A program made the translations under genes and the position numbers. 64,000 nt of DNA from Paenarthrobacter sp. Z7-10 (GTDB lineage: Bacteria > Actinomycetota > Actinomycetes > Actinomycetales > Micrococcaceae), in NCBI RefSeq assembly GCF_026932795.1, contig NZ_JADPVH010000007.1, positions 1 through 64,000 on the forward strand. Direction: 5' to 3'. Positions 58,179-64,000 of the stretch are shown here, piece after piece. Numbering within the stretch: the stretch's first letter is position 1; each line of letters begins with the position of its first letter. Below the pieces are notes generated by a model. It did not search any database. It saw only the letters and a program-made list of their open reading frames with translations, and had not been told where the DNA came from.

Positions 58179-59282
58179 CTAGACCTCGCGGGAAACGACG
58201 GCGCGGGCAAAACTCGCCAACGCCGACTTGACCTTGCCATCGGGAATCGGTGCCAGCGCTGCGACCGCATCGTCGGCCCACTGGCGGGCCACTGCCCAGG
58301 ATTCCGCGGTGGCTGGATGCTCCCGCAGCGCCGTAACCGCCGCGGCCAGCACCTCATCCGTGCTCAGGTCCCCGTCAACCAGCTCCAGCACCGCTGCGGC
58401 CGGCCCGTCCCCGGCAGCCGCGCTCCGGCGCAGGATCAGCACCGGCAGGGTGGGCACGCCTTCACGCAGGTCGGTGCCCGGCGATTTTCCGGAAACCTGC
58501 TTCAGACCCGTCACATCAATGACGTCGTCGGCCAGTTGGAACGCCACGCCAACCTTTTCGCCATAGTTCACGAGCACATCCTGGATCTCCTCGCTCACGC
58601 CGGCGAAGATCGCGCCGAGCTGCCCGGAGGCGGCCACCAGCGAACCGGTTTTGTCCGCGATGACGGAGAGGTAGTGTTCCACCGGATCCTCGTCCGCGCC
58701 CGGTCCGACGGTCTCGTGCAGCTGTCCCAGGCACAGGCGCTCGAAGGTGCGCGCCTGGATGCCCAGTGCGCGGGCGCCAAGCTCGGAAACCAGGATGGAG
58801 GCGCGCGCGAAGATCAGGTCGCCGGTCAGGATGGCCACGCTGTTGCCCCAGACCTCGTGCGCGGTTGGGGCGCCGCGGCGGAACGGCGCGGAGTCCATCA
58901 CGTCGTCGTGGTACAGGGTGGCCAGATGCGTCAGTTCGACGACGACGGCGGCACGGACCACATCAGGATGGGATCCATCCCCCAGCTGCGCGGCAAGCAG
59001 CGTCAGCAGCGGGCGGATCCGTTTGCCGCCCGCCTCCACCAGGTGCCGGCTGGTGGCATCGGCGAGCGGATCCGAATTGGCGATGGCCTCCCGCAGTTCC
59101 TTCTCCACTTTCGCCATCGACATGGACATGACCGGTCCCAGCTCCGGATCCGTGGCCACGTCGGAAAAGCCCTGCGGCAGCATTAACCCCGTGGCAATGG
59201 CCAGCGTGGTTGGATCAGGCTCAGCCGGATGGGGCAGGCCATGCCCGGCGTGGGTCCAGCTGCGGTCTGCGGAAGTAGTCAC
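58179..59282 (-). CDS. Polyprenyl diphosphate synthase
   Basis: A 367-residue trans-prenyltransferase that builds the isoprenoid chain, most likely for menaquinone. Both aspartate-rich motifs are present: LYHDDVMDSA and FQLADDVIDVTG, with GGKRIRPLL before the first. GTG 59282 overlaps the menJ stop codon (GTGA). Gene order menG-menJ-prenyl synthase matches the mycobacterial menG-menJ-grcC1 region, which supports a menaquinone role. Chain length cannot be read with confidence. Confidence 0.93.
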   Translation of the reverse strand: MTTSADRSWTHAGHGLPHPAEPDPTTLAIATGLMLPQGFSDVATDPELGPVMSMSMAKVEKELREAIANSDPLADATSRHLVEAGGKRIRPLLTLLAAQLGDGSHPDVVRAAVVVELTHLATLYHDDVMDSAPFRRGAPTAHEVWGNSVAILTGDLIFARASILVSELGARALGIQARTFERLCLGQLHETVGPGADEDPVEHYLSVIADKTGSLVAASGQLGAIFAGVSEEIQDVLVNYGEKVGVAFQLADDVIDVTGLKQVSGKSPGTDLREGVPTLPVLILRRSAAAGDGPAAAVLELVDGDLSTDEVLAAAVTALREHPATAESWAVARQWADDAVAALAPIPDGKVKSALASFARAVVSREV

Positions 59283-60604
59283 GGCTTAACACTAACTTTT
59301 GGAAGGATGGATGACTGCGGAGGCAGCGGCTGGACAGACTGGTTGGTAGTGGCCGGAGCCAGCTTCTCCAGTAGGGAAATCACTCTATCCTCAAAGCCCC
59401 CCGGAGTTTCGGTCAGGTTGGCCAGCATCCGCACCACGAAGCGCATCAGGGGCGGAACGGGCATGCCGGTGCGCAGCGCCAGCTTCATAATGGCCGGCCT
59501 GCCGATCATTGCGGCGAACGCCCTGCCAAGGGTGAAGTGGCTGCCCCACTGGTCCCTGATGTGCACGGCGTAGCGCGAGAGCACCTCATCGCGGGCCGGC
59601 AGCGAGCTCGCGCCCCCGGCCTGGACAATGAATTCGGCGGCGAAGCGGGCCGACTCCATCGCATAAGAAATGCCCTCGCCGTTGAACGGACTGACCATTC
59701 CACCCGCGTCGCCGAGCAGCAGCAGCCCAGGCGAATAGTGCGGGGTGCGGTTGAAACCCATGGGCAGCGCCGCGCCGCGGATCTCCCCCACCTGGTTCTC
59801 CGGTGTGAATCCCCAATCCGCAGGCATGCCGGCGGTCCAGGTGCGCAACACCTGCTTGTAATCCAGCCGGCCGAACTCGCGGGAGGAATTGAGGATGCCC
59901 AGGCCGACGTTGGAGGTGCCGTCCCCCACGCCAAAGACCCAGCCGTAGCCAGGCAGCGGATTGCCGGACTTATCCGGCAATTCCAGCCAGCCCTCCATCC
60001 AGTCGTCGGTGTGCCGCGGGCTGGTGAAGTAGGTGCGGACGGCCACGCCGAGCGGCCGGTCGCCGCGTTTGTGCAGGCCCAGCGATATAGCTGTCCGGCT
60101 GGAGTTACCGTCCGCGGCGAGCACCACATCGGCCGCGAAGTCCACGGTTTCACCGGTCTTGCGGCCGGCCCCGTCCAACACTGCCGCCCGCACGCCGCGC
60201 ACCCGGCCGCCGTCGTCGTCCAGCAGGACGGAGGTCACGCTGTGGTGCTCACGCACGACGGCGCCCGCGGCCTCGGCATGCCGGGCCAAGGCCTCGTCAA
60301 ATCCCAACCGGGTGCGGATCAGTCCATAATCCGGGAAGCCGCTCAGCTCCGGCCAGGGCACCTCAACTGTGCACCCCGCCGCCACCAGACGCAGCCCCTT
60401 GTTCCGGCGCCAGCCGTCGGATTCCGGGTGCGGCAGTCCGAGCCGGACAATTTCGCGTACGGCCCGGGGCGTCAATCCATCGCCACAGACCTTTTCACGC
60501 GGAAAGGCTGTCTTTTCCAGCACCGTGACATCCACTCCGGCCCTGGCCAGATAATACGCAGCCGTTGAACCGGCGGGACCGGCGCCAACAATGAGGACTT
60601 TCAT
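59279..60604 (-). CDS. menJ: Menaquinone/geranylgeranyl reductase family flavoprotein
   Basis: A 441-residue FAD enzyme: KVLIVGAGPAGSTAAYYLAR, the CGDGLTPRAV motif and GLLLLGDAGGMVSPFNGEGI. It resembles geranylgeranyl reductases; in mycobacteria the same neighbourhood encodes MenJ, which saturates one double bond of the menaquinone side chain. That assignment here relies on synteny. The C-terminal 40 residues are Pro/Ser-rich. It begins directly after the menG stop codon. Confidence 0.9.
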   Translation of the reverse strand: MKVLIVGAGPAGSTAAYYLARAGVDVTVLEKTAFPREKVCGDGLTPRAVREIVRLGLPHPESDGWRRNKGLRLVAAGCTVEVPWPELSGFPDYGLIRTRLGFDEALARHAEAAGAVVREHHSVTSVLLDDDGGRVRGVRAAVLDGAGRKTGETVDFAADVVLAADGNSSRTAISLGLHKRGDRPLGVAVRTYFTSPRHTDDWMEGWLELPDKSGNPLPGYGWVFGVGDGTSNVGLGILNSSREFGRLDYKQVLRTWTAGMPADWGFTPENQVGEIRGAALPMGFNRTPHYSPGLLLLGDAGGMVSPFNGEGISYAMESARFAAEFIVQAGGASSLPARDEVLSRYAVHIRDQWGSHFTLGRAFAAMIGRPAIMKLALRTGMPVPPLMRFVVRMLANLTETPGGFEDRVISLLEKLAPATTNQSVQPLPPQSSILPKVSVKP

Positions 60605-61366
60605 TCAGCTCCCAGTCCCGACAGACTTGCGCCGGCCCTTGGCCAGCGGACCGGTGGGTGCCACATCCCCGCGGCCGGGCTTATGCGCCCGGTGAACGGC
60701 CACGATGCCGCCGCTGAGGTTGCGGTAAGCCACATTGTTCCAGCCGGCCTCCGTCAGCCACGCCGACAGATTATCCTGATCCGGCCAGGCGCGGATGGAT
60801 TCAGCCAAGTACACATAGGCCACCGGGTTGGAGGAGACCTTGGTGGCAATGGCAGGCAGCGCGCGCATCAGGTACTCGGTGTACATGGTCCGCCACAGCG
60901 CCACTGTGGGATGGGAGAACTCCGCGATCACCAGCTTTCCGCCGGGCTTGGTGACCCGCAGCATCTCCCGCAGGGCCTGCTGCGGAGCGCTGACATTGCG
61001 CAGTCCGAAGGAGATGGTCGACGCATCGAAGGAATTGTCCGCAAAGGGCAGGTTGGTCGCGTCCCCTGCGACGAAATCAATGTCAGGGCGCCGGCGTTTC
61101 CCCACCTTGAGCATGCCCACGGAGAAATCGCACGCCACCACATCGATCCCGGCGTCCGCATACGGCTCGCTGGACGTCCCGGTTCCGGCGGCAACGTCAA
61201 GGACCCGCTGGCCGGGCTTTGCCGAGACGGCCTCCACCACGATCCGGCGCCAGCGCCGCGTCTGCCCCATGGACAGGACATCATTGACGACGTCATATTT
61301 GGGGGCAACGTCGTCAAACATTGCGGCTACTTCTTCCGGACGCTTCTCCAACGATGCTCGGGTCAC
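60605..61366 (-). CDS. menG: Demethylmenaquinone methyltransferase
   Basis: A 253-residue SAM-dependent methyltransferase (UbiE/MenG). Seen: [19 protein letters not shown], the SAM loop [12 protein letters not shown], and [19 protein letters not shown]. It performs the last step of menaquinone synthesis. Start is GTG 61366; there is no strong ribosome site, only GAGAG about 10 nt upstream. Leads the menG-menJ-prenyl synthase operon and is divergent from menF. Confidence 0.94.
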   Translation of the reverse strand: MTRASLEKRPEEVAAMFDDVAPKYDVVNDVLSMGQTRRWRRIVVEAVSAKPGQRVLDVAAGTGTSSEPYADAGIDVVACDFSVGMLKVGKRRRPDIDFVAGDATNLPFADNSFDASTISFGLRNVSAPQQALREMLRVTKPGGKLVIAEFSHPTVALWRTMYTEYLMRALPAIATKVSSNPVAYVYLAESIRAWPDQDNLSAWLTEAGWNNVAYRNLSGGIVAVHRAHKPGRGDVAPTGPLAKGRRKSVGTGS

Positions 61367-61398
61367 GTTTCTATTCTCTCAAATTTTCAGCTGCCGCG

Positions 61399-61504
61399 CC
61401 CAAACGGTGCAGGGACGCGGCAGGGACTGTACCCAACCGGTGCCGGGACGCGCCGCTGCCGGTCGTTGGCGCCGGTTCGCTGGCACTAGGACTGGCACTA
61501 GAGG
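61399..61504. promoter_or_regulatory. Direct repeats in the menG-menF divergent promoter region
   Basis: CCCAAACGGTGCAGGGACGCG (61399-61419) recurs at 61432-61452 with two changes, offset by 33 bp, about three helix turns. A second pair, TGGCACTAG twice 12 bp apart, follows at 61481-61504. Direct repeats on one face of the helix suggest a multi-site operator controlling both directions. Confidence 0.5.
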
Positions 61505-61569
61505 TACGGGGCACCGGCCGCCAACACCCGTGCGGTACCGCAGCTGCCGCAGAGTAATGTTTAACCATC

Positions 61570-63054
61570 ATGACTGCGTCCCTGGCCACCCTCACCGTCC
61601 CGCTGGACGCGCACCTGCTGAACACTTTGCTGGCCGCTCAAGCCGGGAAACTGACGGTTCCCACCGCCGATCCCGCCTCGCATGCCGGGGAACTGACGGC
61701 TCCCACCGCCGACCCCGCCGCCCAGGCCGGGGAGACGGCACTGTTTCGGCGCCTGGTTGACTTCCTGCGCGTCGATGATGTGCTCTGCTGGAGCCGCCGC
61801 GGCGACGGGCTGGCCGGCTTCGGCGAGACCGCCCGGTTCACTTCCCGCGGTCCGGAGCGCTTTTCCGAGGCTGAACAGTGGTGGAAGTCCGTGCTGGCAA
61901 CCGCCGAGGTCCGCGACAACGTGCGGTTGCCAGGCTCCGGCGCCTTGGCCTTCGGGTCCTTTGCTTTCTCCAAAGTCTCCGTCTACGAATCGCGGCTGAT
62001 CATCCCGCGCGCCGTGGTGGGCTTCCGGGATTCGCAGGCCTGGCTGACGCAGTTGACGTTCGACGACGCTCCACTCACTGCCAAGGGAGCCCACCGCGAA
62101 CTGGCCCGGCTGCTGGCCGCGGCGGGCCCCCAAACGGCCACGGTGCCAAACAGTTTTGGTGACGGGACAGTTGTTGACGGGACAAGGGCGGACACCGCGG
62201 GTGATTCTCACGATCCCGCCGCGGCGGTGCTTTCCACGGGTTCGTTGAGCGAGCAGGAATGGATGGACACGGTTGCCCAGGGCGTGGCGGCCATCGAGGC
62301 TGGCGAACTGGAAAAAGTGGTACTGGCCCGTGACGTCGTGGCCCGTTTCGCCTCACCTGTCAGCCGCGCCGGCATCCTGGCCGCGCTGGCGGATAAGTAC
62401 AGCGAATGCTGGACCTACGGCGTGGACGGGCTGCTGGGCTCGACGCCGGAAATCCTGATCAAAGTGGACGGAACCACGGCACAGGCCCGCGTCCTTGCCG
62501 GAACCCTTGACCGCGACGGCGCCCCGGACGGGGAAGAATTCGCCCGCCAGGTGCTGGCCGGATCCCGGAAGCAGCGGCACGAGCACGATTTTGCCGTTCG
62601 GAGCCTGACCCGCCAACTCGCGCCGTTCGCCACGGACCTCTCGTTCCCGAAGGAACCCTTCATCCTGGAACTGCCCAACGTCTGGCACCTGGCCTCGGAT
62701 GTGAAGGCCGAGCTGGCCGACGTCGACGGCCACCTGCCCACGCCGCTGGCGCTGGTGGAAGCGCTGCATCCCACCGCCGCCGTCTGCGGCACACCACGAA
62801 CGGAAGCCGGTGCCCTCATCCGCCGGCTGGAAAAACTCGACCGCGGACCCTACGCGGGTCCGGTCGGCTGGCTGGATGGCAGCGGCAACGGGGAGTGGGG
62901 CATCGCCCTGCGCGGGGCAGTACTGGAATCCCACAGCAGCGTGCGAATGTATGCCGGCTGTGGCATCGTCGCCGCATCCGATCCCGCGGCCGAGCTGGCG
63001 GAAACCTGGGCGAAATTCCGTCCCATGCTGCAGGCACTGGGACTGCGGCCCTGA
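61570..63054 (+). CDS. menF: Isochorismate synthase
   Basis: A 494-residue chorismate-binding enzyme that makes isochorismate. Seen: the KVVLARDVVARF strand, SECWTYGVDGLLGSTPEIL, ARVLAGTLDRDG, KQRHEHDFAVRSL and HPTAAVCGTPR, the conserved end with GPYAGPVGWLDGSGNGEW. The divergent menG operon makes menaquinone synthesis its likely role. A siderophore-type role for the NRPS far upstream cannot be excluded. The N-terminus has two 14-residue repeats (AGxLTxPTADPA), encoded by a 42-bp tandem repeat. Confidence 0.92.
   Translation: MTASLATLTVPLDAHLLNTLLAAQAGKLTVPTADPASHAGELTAPTADPAAQAGETALFRRLVDFLRVDDVLCWSRRGDGLAGFGETARFTSRGPERFSEAEQWWKSVLATAEVRDNVRLPGSGALAFGSFAFSKVSVYESRLIIPRAVVGFRDSQAWLTQLTFDDAPLTAKGAHRELARLLAAAGPQTATVPNSFGDGTVVDGTRADTAGDSHDPAAAVLSTGSLSEQEWMDTVAQGVAAIEAGELEKVVLARDVVARFASPVSRAGILAALADKYSECWTYGVDGLLGSTPEILIKVDGTTAQARVLAGTLDRDGAPDGEEFARQVLAGSRKQRHEHDFAVRSLTRQLAPFATDLSFPKEPFILELPNVWHLASDVKAELADVDGHLPTPLALVEALHPTAAVCGTPRTEAGALIRRLEKLDRGPYAGPVGWLDGSGNGEWGIALRGAVLESHSSVRMYAGCGIVAASDPAAELAETWAKFRPMLQALGLRP
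61639..61734. repeat. 42-bp tandem repeat in menF
   Basis: Two imperfect 42-bp units (61639-61680 and 61681-61722) and a short third start give 14-residue repeats near the protein N-terminus, before the enzyme fold begins. Confidence 0.8.
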
Positions 63055-63218
63055 CAGGTCGCTGAATCCGGTATTCCAGACAGGACCTGCGGGACAGCTG
63101 TTGTCATTCCCCTCGGCAAGTTGTCGAATAGTAAAACGTTGTTGTCTGTGATGTACATCTCTTCGGGCTACACTTTAAGTCAACACCCATTCCGTACCAG
63201 AAAACCAAAGGTAAAAAC

Positions 63219-64000
63219 ATGCCGTTCTCCTCCACGCTGCCGGTCAAAGTTGTCAGCATCAGGCTTGCCGCCGTGGCCGCCGCCGCGGCGCTGGCACTCA
63301 CCGGCTGCACCACTGCTTCCCAAACCTCAAACGTTGCCCCCTCGGGATCCACCAAGTTTGATCCGTCGACCGTGCAGAGGGACGATGCCTTGGCAGCCAT
63401 GGTCCCGGCGGCGCTGAAGAGTAAGGGAACCATCGACGTCGGCTCGGACACTTCCTACGCACCGGCGGAGGCGCTCGGTGGATCGGACGGCCAGACCCCA
63501 GTCGGCTACGACGTCGATTTCGCCAAGGCCATTGCTGCCACCCTGGGCCTGAAAGCAGACGTGCACACCGCGGATTTCACCGGGATCCTTCCGGCCCTTG
63601 GTCCCAAATACGATCTGGGGATCTCCTCCTTCACGATCACACCGGAACGGCTTAAAGCCGTCAACCTGGTCAGCTATTTCAACGCCGGCACACTCTGGGC
63701 GGTACAGAAGGGCAACCCCAAGAAGTTCTCCCTTGATGACATCTGCGGCAAGAGCGTGGGCGTCCAGACCGGAACCGTCGAAGAAAACCCGGATGTTTCC
63801 GGCCGATCCAAGAAATGCACGGACGCGGGCAAGCCGGCCATCAAGGTCGTCACGCTGAAAACCCAGACCGACGTCACCACCCGGCTGGTCAACGGCAGCA
63901 TCGACGCTATGTCCGCCGACTCTCCCATCATCAACTACGCGCTGTCCCAGACCGGGGACAAGCTGGAACTGCTGGGCGATCTCTACGACGCGGCCCCGCA
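63219..64000 (+). CDS. Polar amino-acid ABC transporter binding lipoprotein, N-terminal part
   Basis: The gene runs off the right edge; 260 codons are visible. The signal peptide ends with a lipobox ALTGC, so it is a membrane-anchored lipoprotein. The mature part matches family-3 solute-binding proteins: DVGSDTSYAPAEALG, PVGYDVDFAKAIAATLGL, GISSFTITPERLKAVNLVSY and VGVQTGTVEE. Ligand is probably a polar or basic amino acid. AAAGG lies 7 nt before ATG and a possible TACACT -10 (63169-63174) is upstream. Confidence 0.9.
   Translation, partial: MPFSSTLPVKVVSIRLAAVAAAAALALTGCTTASQTSNVAPSGSTKFDPSTVQRDDALAAMVPAALKSKGTIDVGSDTSYAPAEALGGSDGQTPVGYDVDFAKAIAATLGLKADVHTADFTGILPALGPKYDLGISSFTITPERLKAVNLVSYFNAGTLWAVQKGNPKKFSLDDICGKSVGVQTGTVEENPDVSGRSKKCTDAGKPAIKVVTLKTQTDVTTRLVNGSIDAMSADSPIINYALSQTGDKLELLGDLYDAAP

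Noticed and set aside
57893-58357. Upstream extension of the DUF559 frame to 434 residues
   Set aside because: It crosses the 89-bp repeat and the 24-bp tandem repeat, gives Arg-rich low-complexity residues, and the family domain starts near 57892.
1-64000. CRISPR array, prophage or insertion sequence
   Set aside because: No regularly spaced repeats of CRISPR type and no cas, transposase, integrase or phage structural gene was found.

Overview
The window is high-GC DNA with divergent and overlapping operons. Its gene content points to an actinobacterium of the Micrococcaceae, most like Arthrobacter or a relative: menG-menJ-polyprenyl synthase gene order, FprA-type ferredoxin reductases, an MbtH protein, a PucR regulator, many ATGA/GTGA stop-start overlaps and several promoters that look leaderless. 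This assignment is inferred from gene families and order, not from a database search. No rRNA, CRISPR array, transposase or prophage gene was seen. One tRNA (Tyr) is present.

Layout. 1-7.5 kb: two secreted proteins, tRNA-Tyr, a small secreted protein, yajQ, a two-domain VOC protein, then a minus-strand histidine phosphatase / sensor kinase / response regulator operon and an MFS exporter. 7.5-11.3 kb: a Fur-family regulator directly upstream of a clade-3-like catalase, then a ferredoxin-NADP reductase. 11.5-15.1 kb: a RarD-type permease, a secreted metallophosphoesterase and a double universal-stress protein. 15.2-23.9 kb: an agmatine/putrescine/GABA catabolic block (gabT, aminobutyraldehyde dehydrogenase, PucR regulator, APC permease, agmatine deiminase, N-carbamoylputrescine amidase).

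24.3-38.5 kb is the main accessory region. It holds a small repetitive secreted peptide, then a three-module non-ribosomal peptide synthetase split over two overlapping frames (C-A-T-C-A-T and C-A-T-TE), MbtH, a Drr-type ABC exporter and an Sfp-type phosphopantetheinyl transferase, all on the plus strand and mostly start-stop coupled. Hand-extracted specificity codes of the three adenylation domains are almost identical and have three acidic pocket residues. That suggests the same basic amino acid is loaded three times, as in a trimeric siderophore-like product; the product itself is unknown.

38.5-56 kb: topoisomerase IB, a small membrane protein and a GNAT enzyme, then a minus-strand sulfur block: second ferredoxin-NADP reductase, cysG-like siroheme synthase, a sulfonate/nitrate-type ABC transporter, cysN, cysD, a frameshifted cysH, and ferredoxin sulfite reductase. 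These are followed by an RraA-like protein, a sirohydrochlorin chelatase and a Nat-type ABC exporter. Together these would import a sulfur source, activate sulfate, reduce it to sulfide and make the siroheme cofactor, with the FprA paralogue as a possible electron supplier.

56-64 kb: a TRIC-type channel, then a small island with a SUKH-like protein and a DUF559 protein, the latter flanked by 89-bp direct repeats. Menaquinone genes follow (polyprenyl synthase, menJ, menG, divergent menF), and the window ends inside a polar amino-acid binding lipoprotein. Short in-frame or leader tandem repeats recur through the window. Two genes (the NRPS and cysH) each look broken by one missing base, so base-level errors in the sequence must be considered.
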